The notes: generated by a model not told the origin, from the sequence alone. 64,000 nt of DNA from JACVRW01 sp963812915 (GCA_963812915.1 CAWEXB010000005.1:62001-126000), one strand, 5' to 3'. Positions 1 through 8,570 are shown, numbered from the stretch's first letter. Program-made: numbers and translations.

Positions 1-781
1 TCTCGGCCTCCTGGTAGAGGCGCTGAAGCGCCATCTTGTCCTGCGAGAGGTCGACGCCCTCGGCCTTCTTGAACTCGCTCACGAGCCAGTCGACGACCGC
101 CTTGTCGAAGTTGTCGCCGCCGAGGTGGTTGTCGCCGGAGGTGGCCTTCACCTCGAACACCCCGTCGCCGATCTCGAGAACGGACACGTCGAACGTGCCG
201 CCGCCGAGGTCGAATACGAGGATCGTCTGGTCGGACTCCTTGTCGAGGCCGTACGCCAGCGAGGCGGCCGTCGGCTCGTTGATGATCCGCTTGACGTCGA
301 GGCCGGCGACCTTGCCGGCGTCCTTGGTCGCCTGGCGCTGGTCGTCGTTGAAGTACGCGGGAACCGTGATCACCGCGCTGTCGACGGTGTCGCCAAGGTA
401 GGCCTCGGCGTCGGCCCTCAGCTTCTGGAGGATCATCGCGCTGATCTCGGGCGGAGCGAACTCCTTGCCGCCCGCGTTCACGCGCGCGTCGCCGTTCGGG
501 CCCGCTACGACCTCGAACGGAACGATCTTCTCCTCTTCCTTGACCTCGGCCTCCTTGCGCCCCATGAAGCGCTTGATCGAGAAGACCGTGTTCTCCGGGT
601 TCGTCACCGCCTGGCGCTTGGCCGGCGCGCCCACGAGGCGCTCGCCGCCCTCCGTGAAAGCCACCACCGAGGGAGTAGTGCGCGCGCCCTCGGCGTTCTC
701 GATCACGGTGGGCTCGCCGCCCTCGAGGACGGCCATGCACGAGTTGGTCGTGCCAAGATCGATACCGATCGTCTTGCCCAT
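1..781 (-). CDS. dnaK: Molecular chaperone DnaK (Hsp70), N-terminal part
   Basis: Partial gene: the first 260 codons of the ATP-dependent Hsp70 chaperone, continuing off the left edge. Read from the ATG at 781, the protein starts MGKTIGIDLGTTNSCMAV, the first phosphate loop of the actin-like ATPase domain. It then shows VITVPAYFNDDQRQATKDAG, INEPTAASLAYG and the second phosphate loop FDLGGGTFDVSVLE, with GDNHLGGDNFD near the cut end. All nucleotide-binding signatures expected in this part are intact. A purine-rich ribosome site (AAAAGGAG on the minus strand, 791-798) lies about 9 bases before the ATG. The 158 bp to the divergent FKBP gene must hold both promoters; I found no convincing HspR (HAIR) or CIRCE palindrome there. 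Cytoplasmic; the usual partners GrpE and DnaJ would lie outside the window. Confidence 0.98.
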   Translation of the reverse strand, partial: MGKTIGIDLGTTNSCMAVLEGGEPTVIENAEGARTTPSVVAFTEGGERLVGAPAKRQAVTNPENTVFSIKRFMGRKEAEVKEEEKIVPFEVVAGPNGDARVNAGGKEFAPPEISAMILQKLRADAEAYLGDTVDSAVITVPAYFNDDQRQATKDAGKVAGLDVKRIINEPTAASLAYGLDKESDQTILVFDLGGGTFDVSVLEIGDGVFEVKATSGDNHLGGDNFDKAVVDWLVSEFKKAEGVDLSQDKMALQRLYQEAE

Positions 782-939
782 CCGTTGCTGCTCCTTTTCA
801 CCGCTTACTGGTCGATTCGAACAAAATCTAAGCGGAAGTATGGCAGATCTTGTCCGCGGCGCCAACGGCCGGTGCTGCTCTCGCGGGCCGGGGCGGTGAT
901 CGTGCGCGAGCGAGCGCGGTCGATTAGGCTTCCGCCGCC

Positions 940-1458
940 ATGCCGCCGTCCCTCCGCCAGGTAACCCTCCTCGCGCTGGGGGCGGCGCTGCTCACCGCCG
1001 GCTGCGGCGACGACGCGGACTCGAACAGCGCAGGGGCGGAGCAACCAACCGAGACGACCGCGGCCGAAGCTCGCGAGAGCCTCGAGGACACGAGCTCGAA
1101 GCCCGTGATCGAGAAGCCCAGCGGATCCCCGCCCCGCAAGCTCGTGAAGGAGGACATCGTCAAGGGCAAGGGCAGGGGCGCGGAGTCGGGCGACCGCATC
1201 ACCGTGCACTACGTGGGCGTGTCGTTCTCGACCGGTGACGAGTTCGATGCGTCCTGGGACACGGGGCGGCCGTTCACCTTCACCCTCGGCGCCGGCGAGG
1301 TGATTCCCGGCTGGGACCGCGGGATCGTGGGGATGCGGAAGGGCGGCCGCCGGACGCTGACGATCCCGCCCGAGCTGGCCTACGGCGCCGAGGGCAGCGG
1401 GCCGATAGCGCCGAACGAGACGCTCGTGTTCGTGGTCGACCTGGTGAACGTCCGGTAG
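940..1458 (+). CDS. FKBP-type peptidyl-prolyl isomerase lipoprotein
   Basis: 172 residues. A hydrophobic signal peptide ends in the lipobox LTAGC, with the lipidated Cys at 22. An acidic and threonine-rich spacer of about 50 residues follows, then one FKBP domain from about residue 80 to the end. Family hallmarks are visible: VHYVGVSFSTGDEFDASW, the active-site stretch VIPGWDRGIVGMRKGGRR, and IPPELAYGAEG. It should act as a membrane-anchored prolyl isomerase/chaperone outside the cytoplasmic membrane. It is transcribed away from dnaK, a functional theme (protein folding) though not an operon. The ATG at 940 is used because it directly precedes the signal sequence. Length fits one-domain FKBP lipoproteins. 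Confidence 0.95.
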   Translation: MPPSLRQVTLLALGAALLTAGCGDDADSNSAGAEQPTETTAAEARESLEDTSSKPVIEKPSGSPPRKLVKEDIVKGKGRGAESGDRITVHYVGVSFSTGDEFDASWDTGRPFTFTLGAGEVIPGWDRGIVGMRKGGRRTLTIPPELAYGAEGSGPIAPNETLVFVVDLVNVR

Positions 1459-1464
1459 GTCGCG

Positions 1465-1571
1465 GAAAACCCTCCACTCAAGCGGCTCGCCACGAACCTT
1501 GGAGGATTGTGTGTCTCCAGTACGCACAATCCTCCCCGCAACTTCGCGCGGAGGTTGTGTGGAGGGTTTTC
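1465..1571. repeat. Nested palindromic element between convergent genes
   Basis: The outer arms are a perfect 13-bp inverted repeat, GAAAACCCTCCAC (1465-1477) and GTGGAGGGTTTTC (1559-1571). Inside, GGAGGATTGTGTG (1501-1513) pairs with CGCACAATCCTCC (1523-1535) with one G-T pair. A third related arm, GGAGGTTGTG (1550-1559), could pair with the same CACAATCCTCC using one bulge, so two hairpins compete for one strand. The element fills the gap between the ends of the FKBP gene (plus) and the GT-C gene (minus). It could be a bidirectional terminator or a REP/BIME-like extragenic palindrome. The terminal AAAA/TTTT arms fit the terminator idea on either strand. Confidence 0.75.
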
Positions 1572-1598
1572 AGCCCGGGCGGCTGAGCCGGCCGAGCG

Positions 1599-2993
1599 TC
1601 AGCCCGCGAAGCTGATCGCGTACGCGACGAACGCGACGTACAGCAGCGCGATTCCGGCGTAGTCCCAGCGCGTGCGCAAGTCCGGTGGACGAGCCAGCAG
1701 GACCAGGGCGAGGAGGGCGAACGGGTCGAAGTACTTCTGGTAGACGAGGCGCACGGGCAGCGCCGCGATGAGGAAGGCCGCCAGGTAGACGGCGGGGAGC
1801 GATTCGAGCCCGGCGCGGCGGACGAGAAGGAAGACCGCGACACAGCCAAGGGGCACGAGCGCCCAGAAGACGAGCGACGAGCCGAGAACGACCGGCACCC
1901 GATCGGAGATCTTCCACAGGTAGCCGGCGTCGCCGGCCTGACCGGGCGTGATCGGCTCGTACGCGAGCGGCGCGATCGCTAGCAGGAGGATCCCGGCCCC
2001 GGCGGCCAGCGCGAGCTGGACGCGCACCGACGGCCGAGAGCGGGCGCGAAGCGCGCCGGCCGCCCGCGCGAGCGCCACCACCGTCCGGCCCGGGACCGTG
2101 CGCAGCAGCCGTATTCGGCGCCACAGCCCCGGACCGAAGATGAACGCGGCGTAGGCGCCGAGCAGCGCCACCGTGAAGCCCACGGTACGGAGCGTGAGCG
2201 AGTCCCGGCCGACACCGGGGCGGTCCGTGCAGAGGCCGCAGGAGGCGGGGTCGGCCGTCGGCGGCACGAGGCCGCCCCACTCGATCACGAGGGCCACGAG
2301 CGGCGCCAGGGCGAGCGCGAGCAGCGCCGCCCCGGCCGCCCGGCGACCGGCGGGCGCGGTGCTGCGCACCAGGAACCAGGCCGCGACCGGGGCGAGCCAT
2401 ACAAACGACTGGCGCGTCATGACGGCGCCCGCGATGCAAAGGCAGGCCACGCCGAAGGTCGCGAGCGACGCGTCCGAACGGAAGCGATTTATCCGCTCCA
2501 GAGCGAGGAGGGCGAAGAGAAGCGCCAGGTTGTCCGTCAGCAGCGTGAAGGAGGCGCCGAAGAAGTAGGGCGACAGGATGAACAGCAGCGTCAGCGCGAA
2601 CGCCTGCAACGGCTCGAGCGGGGTCGCCCGCCGGAGCAACCGCAGGAGAGCGAGCGCCGCGCCATAGGAGAAGGCGACGTTCAGCAGACGCAGCTTCCAG
2701 AGCTCGAAGCCCACCAGCTCACCCCACCCGGCCGTGAGCAGGTGATAGAGCGGAGTCTGCGCGGAGGGGTAGGCGGAGAAGTCGAGCCGCTCGGAGAGCT
2801 GGAGGATGGTCGGCAGCTGGTAGACGCGGGCGTCGCTGCCGTGGAAGGTGTCGATCTCGACCGTCAGGCCCTGCAGCACGGCGATCCCGATCAGGAACGG
2901 CAGCGCGAGCAGTGTGGGGGCGAGCCAACCCGGCGCCCGGGCGAGGAGCGCGCCCGAGCGCACGGCGACCGGGACTCGCGAGGCGCCGGTCAT
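1599..2993 (-). CDS. GT-C fold polytopic membrane glycosyltransferase (distantly ALG10-like)
   Basis: 464 residues with roughly ten hydrophobic segments. The first extracytoplasmic loop holds an Asp in HGSDARVYQLPTI, where GT-C transferases carry the catalytic acid. It is followed by SAQTPLYHLLTAGWGELVG and later VMTRQSFVWLAP. The order of these motifs recalls the DIE2/ALG10 glucosyltransferase family, which has xDExFHxPQ, ITTPPGLY and RQTNxxW, but the match is weak. The likely role is transfer of a sugar from a polyprenyl-phosphate donor at the membrane; the acceptor is unknown. Its ATG overlaps the TGA of the EamA gene (ATGA, 2990-2993), so it is the last gene of a translationally coupled nth-eamA-GT operon. 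It could instead be another membrane protein of unknown function. Confidence 0.65.
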   Translation of the reverse strand: MTGASRVPVAVRSGALLARAPGWLAPTLLALPFLIGIAVLQGLTVEIDTFHGSDARVYQLPTILQLSERLDFSAYPSAQTPLYHLLTAGWGELVGFELWKLRLLNVAFSYGAALALLRLLRRATPLEPLQAFALTLLFILSPYFFGASFTLLTDNLALLFALLALERINRFRSDASLATFGVACLCIAGAVMTRQSFVWLAPVAAWFLVRSTAPAGRRAAGAALLALALAPLVALVIEWGGLVPPTADPASCGLCTDRPGVGRDSLTLRTVGFTVALLGAYAAFIFGPGLWRRIRLLRTVPGRTVVALARAAGALRARSRPSVRVQLALAAGAGILLLAIAPLAYEPITPGQAGDAGYLWKISDRVPVVLGSSLVFWALVPLGCVAVFLLVRRAGLESLPAVYLAAFLIAALPVRLVYQKYFDPFALLALVLLARPPDLRTRWDYAGIALLYVAFVAYAISFAG

Positions 2994-3880
2994 CCCTCGG
3001 GGAGCGGACGGGGGGGACGGAAGCGCGGCACGATCTCGACGGCAAGGATCGCCGACATGATCAGCCCGGCGCCGAGCCAGCCAGTGGCGCTCAGGCGCTC
3101 GTCGTTCAGGAGCCAGCCGAACAGCCCCGCGAAGGCGGGCTCAGACGCGAGGATGAGGGCGGTGCGAGCGGGCGGCGCGTGCTGCTGGGCAAACGACTGG
3201 ACGAAGAAGCCGAGCGCGCTGGCCACGAGCGACGTGACGACGAGCGCGGACCAGACCGTCGCGCCCTCGGGCGGCTCGAGCTGTCCCGCGATCGCCGCGA
3301 TGGCAAGGCAGGTGAAGCCCACGACCCCCAACTGCACTGCGAGCAGCGCGCCGACGTCGAAGCGCTCGACGGCGGAAGCCGTCGCGAGGATGTGAGCCGC
3401 GAGCGAGAACGCACAAAGCAGGACCAGTCCGTCGCCGCGCAGGTCGAACTCGCCGCCGGCCCCGGAGAGCAACCAGAGCCCGATCATCGCCACTCCCGCC
3501 GCGATCCACGCAAGAGCGGGGATCCGCTGCCGCAGGAAGACGGCGCCGAGCACAGGCGTGAGCACGACGAACAGACCGGTGATGAAGCCGGTGTTGGAGG
3601 CGCTCGTCTCCTCGAGGCCGAGCGTCTGGAAGATGTAGCCGCCCGTCAGGAAGACCCCCATCACGAGGCCTGCGCGCCAGCCCTCGCGTGGGAGGGCGCG
3701 CAGTTGCCGGTGGAAGATAACGGCGACGATCAGCGTCGCGGGTATGAACCGGTAGGCCAGGAAGGCCATGGTCGGCAGCAGCGCGATCGCGTCCTGGACC
3801 ATCACGAAGGTCAACCCCCACACCGAGGCGATGGCGACGAGCGCGAGCTCCGCGGCCTGCCGGAGCCTCCGCTCGCTCAT
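2990..3880 (-). CDS. EamA/DMT family transporter (RhaT-like)
   Basis: 296 residues, ten predicted transmembrane helices arranged as two five-helix EamA repeats. The first repeat runs from about residue 10 to 140 (ALVAIASVWGLTFVMVQDA; AYRFIPATLIVA), the second from about 150 to 285. This is the drug/metabolite transporter superfamily in the inner membrane; substrates of this branch cannot be read from sequence. The start is the ATG at 3880, which overlaps the nth stop (ATGA, 3877-3880). The open frame continues upstream to 4546, but that part only mirrors nth in another frame and is not transporter-like. The position suggests coexpression with nth, with no obvious functional link. Confidence 0.93.
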   Translation of the reverse strand: MSERRLRQAAELALVAIASVWGLTFVMVQDAIALLPTMAFLAYRFIPATLIVAVIFHRQLRALPREGWRAGLVMGVFLTGGYIFQTLGLEETSASNTGFITGLFVVLTPVLGAVFLRQRIPALAWIAAGVAMIGLWLLSGAGGEFDLRGDGLVLLCAFSLAAHILATASAVERFDVGALLAVQLGVVGFTCLAIAAIAGQLEPPEGATVWSALVVTSLVASALGFFVQSFAQQHAPPARTALILASEPAFAGLFGWLLNDERLSATGWLGAGLIMSAILAVEIVPRFRPPRPLPEG

Positions 3881-4536
3881 CGCTTGCTGAGCCGCCGGCG
3901 ACCCTCGGGGCACATCCGCCGCAGCGGGCACTCCGAGCAGCGAGGCGCTCGCGCGACGCAGGTGCGCCGGCCGTGCCTGATCAGCAGCACGTGCACCTCG
4001 TAGGCGTCCTCGGGATCGACGAGGCGGAGCATCTCGTCGTGCGCCTCGTCGAACGAAGCGCCGGGACGGATGAGGCCGAGCCGCGACGCAACGCGGTACA
4101 CGTGGGTGTCGACGGGGACCTCGGGTCGCCCGAACGAGAAGAGCAGCACACAGGCCGCGGTCTTGCGTCCCACCCCGGGGAGATCGCAGAGGTAGTCGCG
4201 CGCCTCCTCGAGCGGCGCGTCCTCGAGCCAGCAAAGGTCGTCCTCGCCTATCGCCTCGAGGATCCGCTTGATTCGCACGGCCTTCGTCGGGGCCAGGCCG
4301 CCGGGTCTGATGGCGTCCTCGATCTCGCGGACCGGCGCCTCCCGCACCGCGTCCCAGCTGGGGAGGCGCTCCCGTAGCCGGGCCCAGGCGACGTCGCGGT
4401 TGCGGTCGTTCGTGTTCTGGGAGAGGACCGTCAGGATCAACTCGTCGATCGGGGCGCGGTGAGCTCGTAGCACCGGGCGGCCGTACTCCCTGCGGAGGCG
4501 GTCGCGGATCGTGCGCAGCCTGCGGCGGTCGGCCAT
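3877..4536 (-). CDS. nth: Endonuclease III (base-excision DNA glycosylase/AP lyase)
   Basis: 219 residues, the usual size. This enzyme removes oxidised pyrimidines and cleaves AP sites. The helix-hairpin-helix LPGVGRKTA (residues 119-127) contains the catalytic Lys125, and PVDTHVYRV contains the catalytic Asp143. The C-terminus has the [4Fe-4S] ligands in the classical C-x6-C-x2-C-x5-C spacing (CVARAPRCSECPLRRMC). All catalytic and cluster residues are present, so it should be active. First gene of a coupled three-gene operon with the EamA transporter and the GT-C protein. Its start lies 26 bp from the divergent hydrolase start at 4563, so the two promoters must overlap. Confidence 0.97.
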   Translation of the reverse strand: MADRRRLRTIRDRLRREYGRPVLRAHRAPIDELILTVLSQNTNDRNRDVAWARLRERLPSWDAVREAPVREIEDAIRPGGLAPTKAVRIKRILEAIGEDDLCWLEDAPLEEARDYLCDLPGVGRKTAACVLLFSFGRPEVPVDTHVYRVASRLGLIRPGASFDEAHDEMLRLVDPEDAYEVHVLLIRHGRRTCVARAPRCSECPLRRMCPEGRRRLSKR

Positions 4537-4562
4537 CGCCGCGCATGCTATGAAGCGCGCCC

Positions 4563-5330
4563 GTGGAGATCGCCGAGCGGCAGGCCGAGGTTGCCGGGAT
4601 CGACGCCCGCTGGCTCGAGGCGGGCGGGGCGCCGATTCTCTACGTGCACGGCGTTCCGACGGCGTCCTTCGACTGGCTGCCGCTGCTCGAGCGCATCGGC
4701 GGAGTGGCGCCCGACCTGCCGGGATTCGGCCACTCTGCCAAGCCGGCCCAGTTCGACTACACGATTCAGGGTTACGACCGTTGGCTCGAGGCGTTCGCCG
4801 GCCACGCCGGGCTCGACCGCTTCTCGCTCGTCGTACACGACTGGGGTGCGGTCGGGCTCGCCCTGGCCCAGCGCTTCCCCGATCGAATCGAGAGGCTCCT
4901 CATGTTCGTATCGGTGCCGCTGCTCCCAGGCTTCCGCTGGCACCGCGTCGCGCGCGTTTGGCGTGCGCCCCTCGCAGGCGAGCTGCTGATGGGCTTCACC
5001 ACCCGGCGCGCGTTCCGGCGCTCGTTGCCTCCCGCCATCGCCGACCGCGCGTGGGACTGCTTCGACCACGGTACGCAGCGCGCGATCTTGAAGCTCTACC
5101 GCGCCTCGCCCCCGGAGGCGCTGGAGCGGGCAGGCGGTCGACTCGGCGAGATGCGGTGCCCGGCGCTCCTTCTGTGGGCGGCCCGCGACCCGTACATCGG
5201 CGAGGAGTTCGGCCCACGGTACGCCGCCGCGCTCGGGGGCGAGGCGCGGGTCGAGCCGGTGGGGACGGGTCATTGGAGCTGGCACGAGCGGCCGGAGCTG
5301 GTGGAGCGCGCGGCGACCTTCCTCGGCTGA
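4563..5330 (+). CDS. Alpha/beta hydrolase, haloalkane dehalogenase/epoxide hydrolase type
   Basis: 255 residues from a GTG start. The oxyanion region is HGVPTASFDW, and the nucleophile elbow is VVHDWGAVG with Asp, not Ser, as nucleophile. The acid is likely in WAARDPYIG and the His in GTGHWSWHE. An Asp nucleophile followed by Trp is the arrangement of haloalkane dehalogenases and epoxide hydrolases, which form a covalent ester intermediate. Sequence alone does not separate the two: the Trp after Asp suits a halide-binding dehalogenase, while epoxide hydrolases need lid tyrosines that I cannot place securely. Cytoplasmic, no signal peptide. Transcribed divergently from nth. Confidence 0.88.
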   Translation: MEIAERQAEVAGIDARWLEAGGAPILYVHGVPTASFDWLPLLERIGGVAPDLPGFGHSAKPAQFDYTIQGYDRWLEAFAGHAGLDRFSLVVHDWGAVGLALAQRFPDRIERLLMFVSVPLLPGFRWHRVARVWRAPLAGELLMGFTTRRAFRRSLPPAIADRAWDCFDHGTQRAILKLYRASPPEALERAGGRLGEMRCPALLLWAARDPYIGEEFGPRYAAALGGEARVEPVGTGHWSWHERPELVERAATFLG

Positions 5331-5367
5331 CGGCGGGCCCCCCGCGGCCGCGCTAGCCTCCTGTTTC

Positions 5368-7086
5368 GTGCTGCGAGCCGTGCGTTCCTCCGTCACGGCT
5401 CCGCCCCGCGCCCCCGGCCCGGCGCCGGCGGAGCGCGCGCCGACGCGACGGCCTCGCCGCGGCGCTCCGGGCCTCGCCCCGACGCTCCCGTGGTGGCGCC
5501 GGATCGACTGGTGGAAGGCGGCGCCCGTCCTGCTCGCGGTCGCGGCCGCGATCGCCTACCTGATCTGGCAGCCGCGACCGGTCGACCTGGCGGCGCACAC
5601 CTTCCGCGCCGAGCTCTTCGGCGAGGAGGGCTTCACGATCTGGAACGGGCACTGGTACGGCGGTCACCACACACCCGCCTACAGCATTCTCTCGCCGCCG
5701 CTGGCCTGGCTGCTGACCCCCCCGGTCGCGCTCGCCATCGCCGCCGTGGCATCGGCGAGCCTCTTCCCGCCCCTCATGCGTGGCGCCTTCGGGGACAAGC
5801 GCGCCCGCTGGGGCTCGATCTGGTTCGGCATCGGCACCGCGACGCTCCTGTTCACGAGCCGGCTGCCGTTCGCGATCGGCGTGGCGTTCGGCCTGGCGGC
5901 GCTGCTCGCGCTCCAGCGCCGCCGCCACGCGCTGGCGATCGTGCTGGCCGTGCTCTGTCCGCTCGGCAGCCCCGTGGCCGGTCTCTTCCTGGCGTTGGCG
6001 GGCGTCGCGTACGCGATCGCCGAGCGGCGCGACCGCACGAAGCGCCTCGAGGGAGTCGCGATCGCCGCCGCCGCGTTCCTCCCACCGGTCTTCCTCGCCT
6101 GGGCGTTCCCGGAGGGCGGCTGGGCGCCGTTTCCCGAGTCCGCCTACGTGCCGATCCCGTTGTTCGCTCTCGTGTGCCTGATTCTGCTGCCACGCGAGGA
6201 GAGCGCGCTGCGGTGGGGCGCCGCCCTGTACGGCCTTGGGGCGACGCTGGCGCTCGTGATCGAGACGCCGATGGGCGGCAACGCGGTGCGTCTCGGCGCG
6301 CTCTTCGGCGGCCCCGTGCTTCTGTGCGCCGTCTGGGGCCGGCCGTGGACGCGGCGCCTGTGGGTGCCGCCGCTGCTCGCGGTGGGCTTCGCCTCGCTCG
6401 CCTTCTGGCAATGGTCGCCCGCCGTTCGCGACGTGATCAAGTACCTGGAGGACCCGGCCGCGAAGTCGGACTACTTCGAGCCGCTGCGCCAGTTTCTCTA
6501 CACCCTGCCGGACCAGCGCCGCGTCGAGGTCCCGTTCACGCGCAGCCATTGGGAGGGCGCCGAGGTGGCCCTCGAGTCGCCGCTCGCGCGCGGTTGGCTG
6601 CGCCAGCTCGACACCGGTCTGCACCCGATCTTCTACCGCGACGGCCTGAACCGGGTCACCTACGCCAGCTGGCTGTCGGACAACGCCGTGCGCTACGTGG
6701 CGCTGCCGTCGGCGAAGCCTGATCGGAGCTCCTACGGGGAGCGGGCCCTGATCGAGAAGGGGCTGCCGTACCTGCGGCTCCGCTGGAAGTCCGACGACTG
6801 GCGCGTCTACGAGGTGCTGCTCCCGGCGCCGCTCGTCATCTCGCAGAAGGACGCGAACATCGTGCTCGAGCAGTTCCAATCGGACGAGCTCCTGCTCGAC
6901 GTCAAGCGGCCGGGCGAGGCGATCGTGAAGGTGCGCTGGACCCCCTACTGGTTCGCCTCGAACGCCTGCGTCGAGCCGGACGGCGACTGGACCAGGGTGA
7001 TCGCGGACGAAGAGGGGTTCGTGCGCCTTTCCACGCGCTTCTCTGTGGAGCGACTGTTCTCCCGCGGCCGTCGCTGCGACGGCTGA
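5368..7086 (+). CDS. Polytopic membrane protein of unknown function
   Basis: 572 residues from a GTG. An Ala/Pro/Arg-rich cytoplasmic N-terminus of about 35 residues is followed by about nine to eleven hydrophobic segments between residues 50 and 360. A soluble C-terminal part then runs from about residue 370 to 572, with EVPFTRSHWEGAEVALESP, LNRVTYASWLSDNAVRYVAL and a final region rich in beta-forming residues. An early loop, YGGHHTPAYSILSPPLAWLL, resembles the aromatic/acidic first loops of GT-C glycosyltransferases, but I cannot name a catalytic acid. It lies just upstream of the PAP2-like gene (30 bp gap) on the same strand and may be cotranscribed with the inositol-lipid genes. Function not recognised. 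Confidence 0.85.
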   Translation: MLRAVRSSVTAPPRAPGPAPAERAPTRRPRRGAPGLAPTLPWWRRIDWWKAAPVLLAVAAAIAYLIWQPRPVDLAAHTFRAELFGEEGFTIWNGHWYGGHHTPAYSILSPPLAWLLTPPVALAIAAVASASLFPPLMRGAFGDKRARWGSIWFGIGTATLLFTSRLPFAIGVAFGLAALLALQRRRHALAIVLAVLCPLGSPVAGLFLALAGVAYAIAERRDRTKRLEGVAIAAAAFLPPVFLAWAFPEGGWAPFPESAYVPIPLFALVCLILLPREESALRWGAALYGLGATLALVIETPMGGNAVRLGALFGGPVLLCAVWGRPWTRRLWVPPLLAVGFASLAFWQWSPAVRDVIKYLEDPAAKSDYFEPLRQFLYTLPDQRRVEVPFTRSHWEGAEVALESPLARGWLRQLDTGLHPIFYRDGLNRVTYASWLSDNAVRYVALPSAKPDRSSYGERALIEKGLPYLRLRWKSDDWRVYEVLLPAPLVISQKDANIVLEQFQSDELLLDVKRPGEAIVKVRWTPYWFASNACVEPDGDWTRVIADEEGFVRLSTRFSVERLFSRGRRCDG

Positions 7087-7110
7087 GGTTTCGCGAGCCA
7101 GCTAGGCTAG

Positions 7111-7914
7111 TTGGCCGTGGCCCGCTCTCATCCGCTGTACGTACAGCTGGTCCGCGTTTGGCGCCAGAGCGGGCGCTGGCTGCCCAACGGCTGGCTCGAC
7201 GCCCTCCGTCAGCTCGCGCTGTTCGCCGGCGCGTACTACGTCTACCGGCTCGTCCGCGGCTTCGTCGACGGGCAGGCGGGACTCGCGTTCGAGAACGCCC
7301 GCACGCTGGTGGACGCCGAGCGCTCACTGGGCCTCTTCTTCGAGCCGGGGCTCCAGGCCTGGGCGAAGGGTGAGGAGTGGCTGCTCATGTTCGCGAACTG
7401 GATGTACGTGAACTCGCACTTCGTCGTCACGACGACGTTCCTGATCTGGCTCTACCTCGCCCGCAACCACGCCTTCTACTACGTGCGCAACATGTTCCTG
7501 GTGGCCATGTGCCTGGCACTCGTCGGTTATCTGGTGTACCCCACGGCGCCGCCGCGCTTCCTGCCCGAGTGGGGCTTCACCGACACCGTCGCGAACTTCG
7601 TCGGCGAGTCGGCGGAGAACAGCGCGAACGTGCTCTACAACCCGTTCGCCGCCGTACCGAGCATGCACGTTGCCTTCGCCCTGATGATCGCGATTCCGGC
7701 GATCTTCCTGGTCCGCAACCGCGTGATCAAGGCGCTCTGGGGGCTCTACCCGGTCGTCATCACCTTCGTGGTCGTCGTCACCGCCAACCACTACTGGCTC
7801 GACGCCGCGCTCGGCGCGGCGGTGGCCGCCGTCTCCGCCTGGGCGGCCAGTGCCGCCTTCGCCCGCGCCCGACCGGACGCCTGGGCCTGGCGCGGAGCAG
7901 CGGCCAAGGCATGA
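7111..7914 (+). CDS. PAP2 superfamily membrane protein, AUR1/inositol-phosphoceramide-synthase-like
   Basis: 267 residues if the TTG at 7111 is used; the in-frame GTG at 7117 is an equally good start. About six transmembrane helices. The PAP2-family active-site motifs are present in the shape seen in AUR1-like enzymes: NPFAAVPSMHVAFAL (around residues 178-192) carries the first catalytic His, and TANHYWLDAALG (around 224-235) carries the second His and Asp. Such enzymes move phospho-head groups on lipids or dephosphorylate them. Its stop overlaps the ATG of the CDP-alcohol phosphatidyltransferase (ATGA, 7911-7914) and inositol-phosphate synthase follows. A role in phosphoinositide-derived lipid synthesis is therefore a reasonable inference. 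Confidence 0.88.
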   Translation: MAVARSHPLYVQLVRVWRQSGRWLPNGWLDALRQLALFAGAYYVYRLVRGFVDGQAGLAFENARTLVDAERSLGLFFEPGLQAWAKGEEWLLMFANWMYVNSHFVVTTTFLIWLYLARNHAFYYVRNMFLVAMCLALVGYLVYPTAPPRFLPEWGFTDTVANFVGESAENSANVLYNPFAAVPSMHVAFALMIAIPAIFLVRNRVIKALWGLYPVVITFVVVVTANHYWLDAALGAAVAAVSAWAASAAFARARPDAWAWRGAAAKA

Positions 7915-8570
7915 GCGACGAGGTGCGGCCGCGCCCGCGGAGGGCGCGAGCGCCGCGCGACGGGCGCGGCGGCAGCATGACCGCGGCCGAGATTGGGGAG
8001 CTCGCGCGCGACCGCCTGATCGAGTCGCGTCTGACCCCGAACGCGATCTCGCTTGCGGGCCTGCTGGGCAACCTGGTCGCCGCCGTGCTGATCCTCGAGC
8101 ACCATTTCGTGCTCGCCGGCATCGCCTTCATCCTCGGGTCGGTGTGCGACATGATGGACGGGCGCTACTCGCGCATGTCCGGCAAGGGCACGCCCTTCGG
8201 CGCCTTTCTCGACTCGACGCTGGACCGCATCGAGGAGGGCGTGGTGCTGGCTGCGATCGCGGCCTGGTTCGCCGAGTCCGGCGACGAGCTGGCGGTTGGC
8301 GCGACCGTGTTGGCCGTCGTCGGGTCCTACATGGTCAGCTACACGCGCGCCCGCGCTGAGGCGCTGGGAGTGGAGTGCAAGGTCGGAATCGCCTCGCGGG
8401 CGGTGCGCGTGGTGATCCTGTCCGCGGGCCTGGTCTTCGCCGACGGCGAGCTGATACCGGACTTCGACCTGCTCGAGCCCGCCATCTACGCGATGGCGGC
8501 GCTCACGATCTTCACTACCTTTCAGCGCGTGTTCCACGTACGACGGCAGCTCCAGCGCGCCGCGGTGTAA
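7911..8570 (+). CDS. CDP-alcohol phosphatidyltransferase (probable phosphatidylinositol-phosphate synthase)
   Basis: 219 residues, integral membrane. The family signature D-x2-D-G-x2-A-R-x8-G-x3-D-x3-D appears as DMMDGRYSRMSGKGTPFGAF followed by LDSTLD (around residues 80-105), with Ser replacing the usual Ala. All catalytic and metal-binding Asp residues are present. The enzyme displaces CMP from a CDP-lipid with an alcohol or sugar phosphate. In actinobacteria the relative PgsA1 uses inositol 3-phosphate to give phosphatidylinositol phosphate, and the inositol-phosphate synthase gene directly downstream supports that substrate. The ATG at 7911 is inside the stop of the PAP2 gene. An internal ATG (MTAAEIGELARDR, 7978) is another possible start that would drop a charged tail. 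Confidence 0.9.
   Translation: MSDEVRPRPRRARAPRDGRGGSMTAAEIGELARDRLIESRLTPNAISLAGLLGNLVAAVLILEHHFVLAGIAFILGSVCDMMDGRYSRMSGKGTPFGAFLDSTLDRIEEGVVLAAIAAWFAESGDELAVGATVLAVVGSYMVSYTRARAEALGVECKVGIASRAVRVVILSAGLVFADGELIPDFDLLEPAIYAMAALTIFTTFQRVFHVRRQLQRAAV

Noticed and set aside
2990..4546. 518-codon version of the EamA transporter
   Set aside because: Residues before the ATG at 3880 only mirror nth in another frame; the true start overlaps the nth stop.
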